Of a stretch of 64,000 nt of DNA, positions 10,746-21,599 are shown one piece after another. The position numbers were made by a program, and so were the translations under genes. Under the pieces are notes generated by a model. The model ran no database searches and was not told the DNA's origin. It was given only the letters and a program-made list of their open reading frames with translations. Numbering within the stretch: the stretch's first letter is position 1; each line of letters opens with the position of its first letter. Source of the stretch: Theocolax elegans (taxonomy: Eukaryota; Arthropoda; Insecta; Hymenoptera; Cerocephalidae); the NCBI GenBank assembly GCA_026168455.1, contig CM047426.1:41806307-41870306 (forward strand). Reading direction: 5' to 3'.

Positions 10746-11831
10746 TAGGCGCGACTATATTCTTATCCGCCGCGCAATCAGCTGCTTTATGGTCCTCTTG
10801 ACCGCAGCGGAAACACTGCGATGATCGGTCGACTGCGCTTCTGCAATCCTTTGCGAAGTTACCTACCTCGTGGCATTGGGAACAGCGCGAGACCGCCTTG
10901 CGGAGCCGAACCCTGCAGTTAACCCAACCTATCCAAAGCTTCCCATTCTGTAGTAGCTTTTTTGCTGCAGACGCAGGAAGAAGGACGCTGATCATCTGAG
11001 TACCTCGATATAACCTCCAAGCTTTATATTCCCAGAAGGTACCATATTTGGCCCGATCATCGCTAATATTGTCTCTGCCACTTCTTCCGCCGTCGTGGCC
11101 TCGTCAATAACCTTTATAGTAATGGACTCTTTGTGGGTCAACATTAGGACCTCTGCCATCCTACGTACTGTGGACGCGATCGCTGCCTCGAGGTCTCGAG
11201 TTCCTACGCCAAGTCTTCCAAGCTCAATGAGCAGATCTTCTCCTCTGATACGCCGGATAAGGGAGACTCTTTCTCCCAGCAGTTTGAGTTCTGGCGCGGC
11301 CAGTATTTGCCGCAGTATGTTGGCGTAAGCTCGCCCTCCTGACACTTTGATCTTTATGGCGTCGGAACGAGCTGATTTCACAACCGCTTTATGTTTTTGG
11401 GACACCTTAGGCGGCCCTCCGACACCCTTGGCATGCTTCAGCTGCGTATTCCGCTGAGCCTCTATCTTTTTGCCTTTGCGCACTACTGTAGCCCAGTCAG
11501 GGACCTTTGACTGATTTCCACCATGACGAAGCATCTGTTGGCACATTTTTGTTAGTGCGCTGCCTCGACCTCTTCTTCTTTTTCTCAGAGGGATGCTGAG
11601 GTGGTGAGGGCCTTTCTCTCTCCACCGGCCTCTTTGATGCTCTTCAGCGCGGAAGATGGGCGACCTTGGGCACATTCCATCCTTAAGCGCATTTACCATT
11701 ATAATTTTCGACGCTGTCAAGCACAGAGCACAGCTCACCCGCGCGTATTCATTAAGGGCCCTGTTTATCGCTCTCGCCATAGTCTTTAGCTTTTTGTGGA
11801 TGTTGTTCTTATTAAGAACAAACTCCACCAA
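10717..11831 (-). pseudogene. Waldo/R1-like ORF1 (Gag-like) with zinc knuckles
   Basis: The first open frame, 10992-11831 (279 codons), carries the ORF1 signature KVPDWATVVRKGKK, a lysine-rich stretch, and the folded Gag-like region (KIKVSGGRAYANILRQI, VGTRDLEAAIASTVRRMAEV). It stops at an ATGA overlap, and a second frame (10717-10995) carries the C-terminal CCHC knuckles. These are CSQCHEVGNFAKDC, where the usual His is Asn, and CFRCGQEDHKAADC, which is canonical. The two frames belong to one ancestral ORF1 split by a frameshift. In R1-clade elements this protein binds RNA and packages the transcript. ORF2 begins at once downstream (10742). The 5' end of the element is near 11900. Confidence 0.85.
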
Positions 11832-11948
11832 AGTGTCTATTTTCTTACGCAGACGTAAGACTGATTTTCTGCAGTGCTGGGAAAATTTGAGGTAAATTAT
11901 GCCATTTACTATTTCTCTCTACTCCTTGTCGTTGAGAACACCGTGTAA

Positions 11949-12188
11949 AAGCGTGTTCACGCAGAAATTTTCGCAAGAAACTACCAGATAACACCTAAAG
12001 CTCCCTCAAATCAGAGCACTATTTTATTGACGGCAAATTCAAATTTCAATTTTAATCATCAAGTTTGTTTTATTTGTAAGGAAGCCTCGCGTTCCAGGAC
12101 GGGACTACTTACATGCGCAGACTGCAACCGATTGTTTCACATATTAGTGATAAAAAATATCAAATATTGTGACTACCTGCTATTGTGA
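11949..12188 (+). pseudogene. Open frame with C-x2-C...C-x2-C-x4-H zinc motif
   Basis: An 80-codon frame without an ATG, open from a TAA at 11946 to a TGA at 12186-12188. The block CFICKEASRSRTGLLTC (12066-12116), then ADCNRLFH (to 12140), gives C-x2-C-x13-C-x2-C-x4-H, the spacing of the first half of a PHD-like finger as found near the start of ORF1 in some insect non-LTR elements. No partner residues follow. It runs opposite to the adjacent Waldo-like relic, so it belongs to something else: a transposon scrap or an orphan exon. Confidence 0.4.
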
Positions 12189-13133
12189 CAATGTGTATTG
12201 AGATTGCAATTCCAACTAATTCAGATTGATTAATTGTGCGGATATTGATTGAATGATTGTGCCGAGCAGCATCAGTAGCAGCGAAAAGCTTCGTGCATAA
12301 TGTGCATAGTTAATTATTTCGTTTTTCCCGTTCCCTTCGCTGCCCATCTTCTGGCCTCTTTGCTATAAGCCGAGAATAGCAAGCAAGATTAGCCGCTATT
12401 TCGCGTTATATTATTACTATACATAAGAAACGAGTCTAATTAATAGTGTAGCTAATATTTATTGATATTGTGCATCGCGGAGGAATAGACGTGCGAATGC
12501 AAGAAGCGTATAGAGTTAGTGATTACGTTGAGATAGATTATTCCGCGTATAACACCCTCTCTGTACTCTTTCTTTTTTCGGAAATAAATTATTATTTATT
12601 ATAATTTGTTATTTATTATATTTGTATTACAATCAGATTGATGTCACAATTTCTTATATATTGACTTTCTAATAAAAACGAATTCAGATTATAAAGCAAA
12701 AAAATCCCTTGTTTTCACAAATGATAAGATTTCAAATTTTCTTATAATAACGAATCAATAAATTGTACTTAACTGCAAAGGTAATTCAAACTTATAATTA
12801 ATTAAAATAATTAACTAATTAAATTTACAATATTTTTGGTAGCATTAATTTATGGGATTGCTAGTGCGATGAGAAGACAGGAATTTGTAAATCTGAAAGT
12901 TACTTATATCGTAGAATGTGAGGGCATGTTGTTTGTTAAAGTTTTAGAAACTAAAAAGAAGGTTCCTACGTCATTTACCATCATAGCTCGTTTGTACGAT
13001 ATTTGCTAACTTTTTTGGTCTTTGCATGCTAGATCTTAGTTAACTTTTTGCGATAGACTGTTTCTGAAGTACATAAGAGTAAAATGTGTACAACAACCTC
13101 TTGAGATAAACAAGCTTGGTGCTATGCCAAAGA
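12189..13133. other. Intergenic, possible eroded LTR
   Basis: No ORF. Bases about 12290-12600 are less AT-rich and end in a ctctctgtactcttt block with AATAAA at about 12581, which resembles the R/U5 part of insect LTRs, but no TG...CA ends or partner copy were found. The rest is AT-rich. Confidence 0.3.
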
Positions 13134-13342
13134 AGTAGTATTATTCTTAAATTTGTCAATTCAGAAGTGTGCACAAGCCATAGCTTCTACAGGACTTCAG
13201 CTACTCTTCTGGTGGATGCTGAAGCTGATACCACTACACTCAAGAGGCATGCTTGTTGGAGATCGAGCACAGTTGCTGCAGAAGGCTATGTTCCTGACTT
13301 GATAACTAATAAAAAGAAAATTTGTCAACTAATCAGTTCTTA
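13134..13342 (+). pseudogene. Crypton-like tyrosine recombinase, C-terminal relic
   Basis: The frame encodes SHSFYRTSATLLVDAEAD, then TTTLKRHACWRSSTVAAEGY, then VPDLITNKKKI before a TAG. This matches the C-terminal catalytic part of the Crypton/DUF3504 type of eukaryotic tyrosine recombinase, whose usual pattern is H-x-F-R-R-T/S-S-A-T, T-L-K-R-H/L-G-G-W and A-E-G-Y. The H, the LKRH/W block and the nucleophilic Tyr (EGY) are present, but the Arg of the HxxR box is Tyr, so this copy is catalytically dead. The N-terminal half and the first catalytic Arg are not visible upstream. Flanks are AT-rich. Confidence 0.6.
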
Positions 13343-14440
13343 GATAGTTTGACATAAATATCAACAGTTTTATAAAGACCAGCCACCAGCTACATTATTA
13401 TCTACATTCAATGAAACTTAACAAGTTAGGTTCCAACAATTGCATCAAGTCCATTTACATAATTTCGATTCTAAGAATCTGTATACCGGCGAATCAGTCA
13501 AAGAAAACAGCAGACGATGGGTCTGTGATACGCGACCGAGGTCCTGCCTCCTGCCGCTATCTCTCAATACAAACACTCCGTCAAAGCAGGTTTTGTTTTT
13601 TCAGAACTTTTTATTCTCACAAATCTCATTGAAGCACAAAATCAAAGATTTTAGCATTATTTATTACATTTGTGTGATATAAGAGTAATCGTACGTGGTC
13701 TTAGATTTATGTCAGCAAGTAATCATTCGCATTGAAAGCAAGATTTCAACTAACTAAGATATTTAATTTTTCCTAGCAATTTAACTTTTTCTGTGGCAAC
13801 CCCTCTCTTAATGTTTTCATAAATTTGTGTACACAACAAAAAACCTTAAAGACATTTAGAAAAATCTTTTTGCAACTGTTACCTGTGCTTATTTGAAAAA
13901 GCAAAAAACATACTTTTTTGCATTTCGCGGTATCTTTACCAAAATATTTACAAATTTTTCCATAGCCTGCCGCGTTTTTTCCTTAACCCACCGAAATTTC
14001 AAGCAAAGTTCTCTATTGAATCTCATATGTAAAATGATTTTCTTTTGAGACACCGGCATAATTTGTATTGCATCTTTTCATTTAAGAAAAGTGCTTTTAT
14101 GCCTGTTTTTATGATGTTTTCATGGGAGCAGTCTAAATATATTTGTTATTTAATATTCAGTGTTTTCTAAGTATATTATATTCTTTACAATGTTTATTTT
14201 TTATATGTATTGTATCTTCAAATTATCTTCCAAATAAAAATAGAACAAAAAATTAGGTTTAAAATAATGGATACGAAAATTAAAAATTCATTTAAGAGGA
14301 CGAGCCTGATTTAAAATTAAAAAACATATTCAATACTAACAATTAATAAATTATATTATTATTAACTTTTATTTAAAAGTTTTTATTTAAAATTCTGTAC
14401 TCTGATTTTTTTCGTAATGGACTTACCGCAGGATTTTGCG
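13343..14440. other. AT-rich intergenic DNA
   Basis: No supportable gene. An 80-codon frame at 13440-13682 has no recognised feature. Confidence 0.4.
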
Positions 14441-14803
14441 ATAGTGAAAGCAGAAAAGTTACCTGACGCGCGCGTACGGACGGGAGAATGCCATGCGCAA
14501 CTGGCAGTTGGAATAAGCAATACGCCACGTGTGTTCGGGTGAATCAAGGCAGAGTTATATCAAGTATTTTACGGTGCACGATTCATAAGTATTGGTGTTT
14601 GTAATAGAGCATAGATGTGGAGAAGTCTTCCGCACGCAATCCAACACCAACCGCCCGCCTCTACGCTTCATATCCGTCTACAAGAAGATGGATAGTCGAT
14701 GCGAGGCGACACGAGAGAGCCAGAGAGAAAAAAAGATACGGGATCTCCACAGCGACGGTTCGCACCTCCTCCGCACAGTTCAAGCTGTAATTCAATGAAA
14801 TCG
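14441..14803 (+). other. Candidate first exon ending at a 5' splice site
   Basis: A GC-rich island in AT-rich surroundings ends at a good 5' splice site, aatcg/gtaagtag, with GT at 14804-14805. A short ORF (14592-14798) closes just before it and an ATG-AAA-TCG lies directly on the splice site. This is what a mostly untranslated first exon of a host gene can look like. No acceptor or second exon was identified. Confidence 0.3.
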
Positions 14804-14949
14804 GTAAGTAGTGTTCCAGGTACAAACCCACGTGTCACGTCCGCATACCCATTATAACTGTTACGATTCAGGCGAGGAAACATTTCCTCTTTTCCCTCTG
14901 CGCAAGACAAATCCCGCCCGGTCACGTAGATCAGTGGTTCACGGGAGCC

Positions 14950-15060
14950 ATTTCGCGTAGCGACAACGTACGTGACTTAGGCAACTTCTACGTAAGATCT
15001 CCCTGTGTCAGAGAAAATAAGTCACGGGACGTGACGTCACAGCATGTGACGTAGTCACCG
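14950..15060. promoter_or_regulatory. Cluster of CRE/TGACGT sites
   Basis: Within about 100 bases: acgtgacttag (about 14969), the perfect palindrome GTGACGTCAC (15031-15040) containing the full CRE TGACGTCA, and GTGACGTAGTCAC (15046-15058). CREB/ATF-type bZIP factors bind TGACGTCA. The cluster lies just inside the putative intron after the candidate first exon. Function is inferred only. Confidence 0.45.
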
Positions 15061-15718
15061 GGTTAAGCAAATGATCGTTCGCGGAAGGGTTGCTGATAAA
15101 TTGTCCAATTAACCCGATTTCATTGCTTTGTTTGCGCAATGACAATTTACCATATTAATCTGAGAATAACCTCATCGTACTAGATATATACAATCGTTTT
15201 CACCTATTTATATACAAATCAGTGTCAAAGAAGACTAATCATAAATAAACCTTTTATTTTGAATTTTTTAGAAGGGGGAAATAAGCTTTATTCAAAGAAT
15301 ATATATCCTCCTTCTTATAATACGGATAATTACTGAAATAATTCATTTTTTATAATTAAATTCCGTATCTAACATTATAATATTATGTTTGCAATCAAAT
15401 AGATGGTTATAATTTAATAGATAATTCAATAGATGGTTATATTTAACTGATGTGCTCGAGCCACCGCTTCATCATTTTTACTATTTTTATGTTCGTTTAT
15501 TCGGATTTTTACTGTTCTTTTTGTTTCACTAATATATGATGCTGGACAATTTTTAGTTTAGTTATTATGTAATTTAATAATAAAAATTGTTTTGATTATC
15601 GTGAAGAGGTTAGCATATTTTACACGACATAAAAATATCTTTTATTCATTTAAATTTATGAAAATCTATCTTTCATTAGCGCAGCCTACCCCTTCTAAAG
15701 CCTACCTATCCGGCTACT

Positions 15719-15853
<135 letters not shown>

Positions 15854-17743
15854 TACCTATTAATACTAATCCAGCAGCCGTAAACACCCACAACTGTCTC
15901 AACAAGTTCCTCGTGAATCTAACCCCCCAGTTTCTAACAATCCGGTACCAGAGCACTATATCGAGGAGGTAAGTAACATCATAGGCCCCGTTAACCAGGA
16001 CGAACATCGTCAGTATCCCTCCAGGAGCCCAGGAAATGATTGAGCAGGAAGACAACAGATTCTCCTCCATCTGGCAGGTTTATCGATGGCTGGACATCTT
16101 TAGAGAGCTGCATCGTGTCCCAGGTATGAAAAACAGCAACGTGTATCCTGGGTGGCTCCGTTCACTGCTATGGCCTCACGTATGTAAAATAAGAAGAATG
16201 ACTAAAGAGTAGGATAATATAAAACAGGAAACTTGTTAACATAAAGTGAGAGGTTAGGGATATACTAACCATCTTACCTATAAATAAACATTAGGAATAG
16301 CAGTAAGCTCATACGGCTAAAAGACCTACCTGTAAGTACTCTCCGGGAACTCCAATTTAGTTTTACAGCAGATCGGCGTCGAAGAAGATTCACCACGTCG
16401 TTAGCAGCCGAACGAAGAATCCCGTTGACAGCTCGGCGAGATGCGCGATCGTACACCGACGGCCGATTGTACGGAGAAACTCGCTTCTTGTTGATTTCAG
16501 CGTACTGCGCATGCGCGTGTATGGTCGAGATGAGCCGAGTGCCTACGGACATCAGAGCTCCGTGAACTTTCTCGTAAGAGAAAATTGGAGTATTTCAGGA
16601 GAGTAAAGCGCTAGTTTATTCGTTGGTTGCAGTTAGTGAGAGGTAAGTGCACACTTCCCACTGCCATCTTAAGTTTTCTGATTGTCTTCCGCGCCCCACT
16701 TTTCCCTGCGCTTTATTCGACTAAAATTTATTACGTTATTTAATCATTCGTCGCGTTAATAAGTGACTGGCGCCCAATATGGATTAAAGCAAAGTGCATA
16801 TTTTTTTGAATAAATATTATTTATGTTTGTTTTATTAGATTCCTCGCGTAATTTATTTGAGTAGTCCCTTACTCGGAGGGCGAAAAACAAGTATTATCAT
16901 TATTCTTCATAATATTCTAATTTTTCACCAACTTATATTATTTAAAAAAAATAATTATTGAAATTATTTACAGATATAGGCAGACTACTTAGGAGAGAGG
17001 TGATTCTTGTGAAATTTATTTTCTAACCTCTGTTAACATTCATATTATTTAATTTTTTCATTCTTGTTTATTTATTTACATAATTTTACAATACTACAAA
17101 TTAGATATAATTGTATTTTTCTTTATGATTTACCTTAACGCTATACAAAATTGTTAGAAATTCTGAATACATTTTTTTTTCATAGAATGCATAAAATTCG
17201 ATTTTACGCATGGTTTTAAGTGCGTAAAACGACCTACTAACTTCACGGACAGTATGCGTATATTCGATTACATTTCGATTACATCGAAAGCTTATATTCG
17301 ATAGAGGGGGGCTTTGTTCTCACAAAGGCCTGTAGCCCTGGGCCTGCTACTTCCGAACCACGTTCTCTGTTTCCTTTACACAATCTGCGGTACTTTTTTT
17401 GTAGATCTCAAATGATTTATCCAGTTACGAATTTTCCGCATACTATGATAAAAAATATCGTATGCTACATGTGCGTACGATTTCCGCACCTGTAACGATA
17501 TTGCTTCGCATGCACTAGTAGCATAATATAATAGTAATTAATTTATAAACAATAATGTAATAATGCGTTGTTAATTTAATAAGATAACCTACAGTCTGAT
17601 AAAGATAAGGACAAGTTACCGAAACGTAGATAACTAACCTTCTGTACTTTTACTGGACAAAAAACATATAACTCCTATCGGCTAGCTTATTATTATTATT
17701 ATATGTAATAAAATAGATTAAAATAAAATTTTATTTAAAAGTT
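15854..17743. other. Intergenic, with two exon-like islands
   Basis: Bases 15860-16030 have one open reading containing PPVSNNPVPEHYIEE and a donor-like gaggtaagt at 15968. Bases 16340-16650 are CpG-rich and end in gagag/gtaagt at 16642, again first-exon-like. A TGGCGCCCAA string at about 16770 resembles an LTR-element primer-binding site, but no LTR precedes it. The rest is AT-rich without ORFs. Confidence 0.3.
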
Positions 17744-17879
17744 TTATTTACCAGCAATAGCTATTGCAGCCTCACAATTCGGTTCTTGTAGTGTTGTCTG
17801 ACCATCATCTTTCCTTTCGTCTCTGAATAATTCAATTTCTAAAGGTGGCGGAGGAGGTGGCGGTGGCGGCTTCAATGAA
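17744..17879 (-). CDS. Candidate proline-rich terminal coding exon
   Basis: On the minus strand a 3' splice site (ttttgccttag, AG at 17881-17880) opens a frame reading SLKPPPPPPPPPLEIELF, then RDERKDDGQTTLQEPNCEAA, then IAIAGK and a TAA at 17744-17746. AATAAA overlaps and follows the stop. An acceptor, a clean frame with mixed codon use and a poly(A) signal in this order are good signs of the last coding exon of a host gene lying at higher coordinates. Nine consecutive prolines would suit an SH3, WW or EVH1 ligand. The gene is not recognised and no upstream exon was found. Confidence 0.5.
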
Positions 17880-17927
17880 CTAAGGCAAAATAAATCTATT
17901 TAATACATATCATCAATATATTCTGAA

Positions 17928-17928
<1 letters not shown>

Positions 17929-17973
<45 letters not shown>
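17929..17973. repeat. (TG)n microsatellite
   Basis: About 21 TG units followed by gcgcgcgc, in the putative intron upstream of the proline-rich exon. Confidence 0.95.
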
Positions 17974-17978
<5 letters not shown>

Positions 17979-18107
17979 CAGCACTCTGTTATATCGAGCG
18001 ACGAAAAAATTCTTACACCTTGTTACAATGTAACAAAAACAGAAGAGTAGAAAAAAATTATAAACAGCAAAACCTGCTTTTTTCAATTCCGTGATCAGAT
18101 CTCCAGC

Positions 18108-18192
18108 TTGTACTCCTCAGTAAGGAACTGGAAACCTTACCTTACACGCCTGTCGCAAGATGAACCGCGACGCCAGCAAGATATTCTGCGGC

Positions 18193-18238
<46 letters not shown>

Positions 18239-18459
18239 AGACTGCGATCTCCTCAACATAACCTAAATAACTAGCGACTCGGTCTAGTACGTGACACTGA
18301 GGCTGGTGGTTTTTTCCACCTCTAGATAGAGACGACTATCTCTCTATAATCGTGAGGGCGATCATTGTCTCTTTTCTATATATAGCTGCAGAACATCTTG
18401 CGACAGGCATCTAAGGTAAGATCTCCAGTTCCTTACTGAGGAGTTCAAGCTGGAGATCG
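18108..18459. mobile_element. Foldback MITE, ~100-bp arms
   Basis: Left arm from gatctccagcttg (18108) through agtaaggaactgga and cctgtcgcaagat to ctgcggctatata (about 18200). Right arm is its complement, from ctatatatagctgca (about 18377) through atcttgcgacagg and tccagttccttactg to caagctggagatc (18459). The spacer holds (TA)n(GA)n and about 130 bases of single-copy sequence. No coding capacity. No target duplication was recognised. Confidence 0.8.
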
Positions 18460-18916
18460 AGGACGAAACACCTTTAATTTTTTTTAAAGGCCGTGCTCTG
18501 GGAAATTCCACCAACCATAGTGAACAAAGAGTACAATGGGCCTGCTTTATTCTAAAGTAAAGCATTTAGTTCGGGGAGACCGATGTTTTATATTATACAC
18601 ATTGTACATATAACCGAATGATAAATTCATTTTCATTTTAAATAATATAAACAGATATTATTAATTTATTTATGACGTTTTCTACCGTAAGTTTCTTTAT
18701 TTTCTACGAATATAGCTTATTTAAATTTTTTGACGATAGTATAGCAATAAAATAATAATATTAATACCAACTTAATTAAAACAGTTTCTGTGTTACCAAT
18801 AAAATCTTGTTAAATTTTTTAATCACAGTAAACAATTTTCACAATAAAATATAAATATATAATCTTTTGAGGCTTTTTTAACAAAATGCTACAGTTGTTT
18901 TTCTATATAAACCTCT
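18460..18916. other. AT-rich intergenic DNA
   Basis: Nothing recognised apart from low-complexity AT. Bases 18913-18916 (CTCT) are the left target duplication of solo LTR A. Confidence 0.4.
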
Positions 18917-20890
18917 TGCGACGCTACTTTTCATCGGAAAGGAATTCAATTAAATTAAATTATAAACCGACGGAGGTTCCGTCGTAGCGACGTTAAAAAT
19001 GGTTATGATATCGCCGATTTGTATTTACTTGGGCGCCTGGCGATATTTAAAATAAAAAGAATAATTACGTTACAACACTACTCGGCAACCCGGCAAATCC
19101 TCACCTCGACTCCTCGTCACAGAGGGAATCCCGACGGCTGACCACCTCGGAACCGGCGGCTTTTAGAGTAAAGGAAAATATGAAATAAAACACTCGCGAT
19201 TCAATAATCAACTTCAACGTAATTTATTAAAATTTCCGTGAAAATAATATAACACAACTTCCGGCACCGTCACAATATAATCGCGATCCGCGATCAACTC
19301 TCACACGTGCTCACACTCACTCAATTTCCGTCCGTCCGGCAAATAATAAAATTATACTATTTAAATATTAATAATAATTCGGCCGCCCGTCGGGCTAACC
19401 GTAAATTTACTCGCCTAATTAATCTTTCTTAGCTCCAGTACCGCTCAACTCGCACCTCGAATACTCTAACTCTGCTCTACTAACAATTCTCACTCAACAA
19501 CGAAAATGGCTACTCAGCCTCAAAAACACTACTCTACAACTAAATCGACTGCCCCGTCGGACGATCAGGTAGCGAATCCTCGAGACCGGTTTCTTCATCC
19601 GGCTCGCGGCGTGGCTTGATCCCCAAAATTAAGGATTTTCCTCCCCACTCTATCGCTATCTTTCTCTATCCTCTTATACTCCTTATCTACCGGCGTTGAT
19701 TAGGGTGGTTGATTGCGTGATCGATACGCGTAGTCAGCCTTGATCTTATTTCCGTCAAGGGCGATTATCCAATAATAGTGGTTTACGTCACCACCAACCT
19801 GTTAATTATTGGGTCGATCACGCAACCAATAATCCCCGACACACGGAAGGCGCGCATTACAAATAAATAATTACCATATCGGTAACCCAGTCGATGCTGC
19901 CGCCCCATGCCTACTGGCTATATAATTCATACTAACTATTCCCGACACACTCACACAACAATTAAAATTTAATTCCGACTACTATTTACAACTATATATA
20001 TTCTATAAAAACTATTAAAAATCGCCCCAAATTCTACCGACGGATTTACATATTTTTATTTAATTAACGACTACGCGATCTAGCTGAAATAATTAATCTA
20101 ATATCATATACGTGCGCGTGCTATATACAATAGTATACACCAATACATAGGCGTGCGCGCACCGTATATATATGTATGTTCTATTATGCCGCGATATACC
20201 TTCGCACGCATACATTAGGTATACCGCGACTCCTACTCTACTCGCGCGCTCCCCTCGCTCCGCGCGCTCTCTCCCATTACCCCACTCACGGTCGCTCACT
20301 CGAGCTCTTCGCGCGCGCAACACTCTTGCTGCTCGAGTGATTCCTCCCTGCCCGCGCACCTCGCCTAGTGCCGCACGATCGTCGTCGTCGGTACCGCGTT
20401 CCCCGGTATACGGGTGTAAGGTGGGGGAGCACCCTGGCTCTCCCGACTAGTTATACGTAGTTCGGGCGTGCGCGCACCCATGCGCCATCTCAGCCGTCGT
20501 CGTCTGCTGAGCACGTGTGACGGTTGAGGTTAGGACGCCGTCTAACCTCCCGTCTTGTCAACATCAACGGCGAATTCGCCAGATATCGTGAGACGACCTG
20601 GGCTCGGTCCTTGGCTCACGATACCTCTTGGCCGTGGTCTGGGTCGTAGTCCGCGTACTACCGTCGGGTATTGGTCGCGTCGTTCGTCGGCTCCAACTCT
20701 AAAACATACCCATACCGTGGGTATCAGTGCTTATTTTAAAAGTGCATCGGTGCACTTCGGTCCGCCAGCGAGGGATTCACTACCTGCGACGCGATCGCGA
20801 GCTATTGTAAATTAAAAGTATGCATGCACATGACTTATAAATACAAGCCATTTGCATGTACTTGTGCGTTGTATATTTTACAACGTCACA
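18917..20890. mobile_element. Solo LTR A, 1,974 bp, TSD CTCT
   Basis: The element begins TGCGACG and ends CGTCACA, inverted at 6 of 7 positions, and is flanked by a perfect 4-bp duplication CTCT (18913-18916 and 20891-20894). Length, TG...CA ends and 4-bp TSD fit a gypsy-type solo LTR left by LTR-LTR recombination. It matches solo LTR B (38971-40929) over its whole length with roughly 10% divergence. The right 700 bp is GC-rich. It holds hairpins such as AAGTGCA-tcgg-TGCACTT and a CGTTGT...ACAACG stem at the end. An 86-codon frame (20555-20815) is also open in copy B but has no known domain. Confidence 0.88.
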
Positions 20891-20894
20891 CTCT

Positions 20895-21372
20895 ATTGAT
20901 TTTTATATAAACTTCCATTAATTTTGAATAATAAAGTATATTATTTAAAATACACGTGTTAAGCCTTGTATTTTTCTATTTTTTATTTGCTTATGCATAA
21001 TCTCTTTTTTGTCTATTGAAAAAATATTAATTTTTGCTTTTGTAAGAGTGATAAGTACATAGTATTTACAAGAATATAAGATCATTTATTATATTAAATT
21101 TTTAACTTCAAGTTTTAAGAATAGAAAGTATTTTGAAATAACACCTTCCATATGGGGTGAGAATACGCAAGTATAATGATAATTGTTAACTGATAAAATA
21201 AATATCTTCATTTTTTGCTTCTATCTTTTTTTCTACTTAGAAAAACTTCAAATTTTCATTAACTTAAAATCTATCATTATATTAAAATCGTGTTCGTTGT
21301 CCGTCCGTCCGTCCGTCCGAAATTATTTTTCGAGAGCGAGCAGGTTAAGTGAGAGAGTGAGAGAGTGTAAGC

Positions 21373-21426
<54 letters not shown>

Positions 21427-21599
21427 ACCTGAACATCGTCTACAAGAATTAATAACTTTTATTACTTTTTTATTGCTTGGATGTATGGTATGAAGTCTTA
21501 CCAGTAGATGATGTCCGGTTGATGTCGACGTCATCCTGACCACCATGACATCGTCTCCAGAAAATTTTACTCCCTAATATCGAGAACTAAAATCCAATT
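20895..21599. other. AT-rich DNA with (GTCC)n and (GA)n microsatellites
   Basis: A (GTCC)n tract of about five units lies at 21298-21320 and (GA)n of about 22 units at 21377-21424. No ORF was recognised. Confidence 0.6.

Noticed and set aside
16768..16780. TGGCGCCCAA resembling an LTR primer-binding site
   Set aside because: No LTR end (CA) directly before it, no repeat partner and no gag-pol downstream.
20093..20450. ORFs of 88-92 codons in solo LTR A
   Set aside because: GC-rich LTR sequence open on both strands. No domain, and copy B has different limits.
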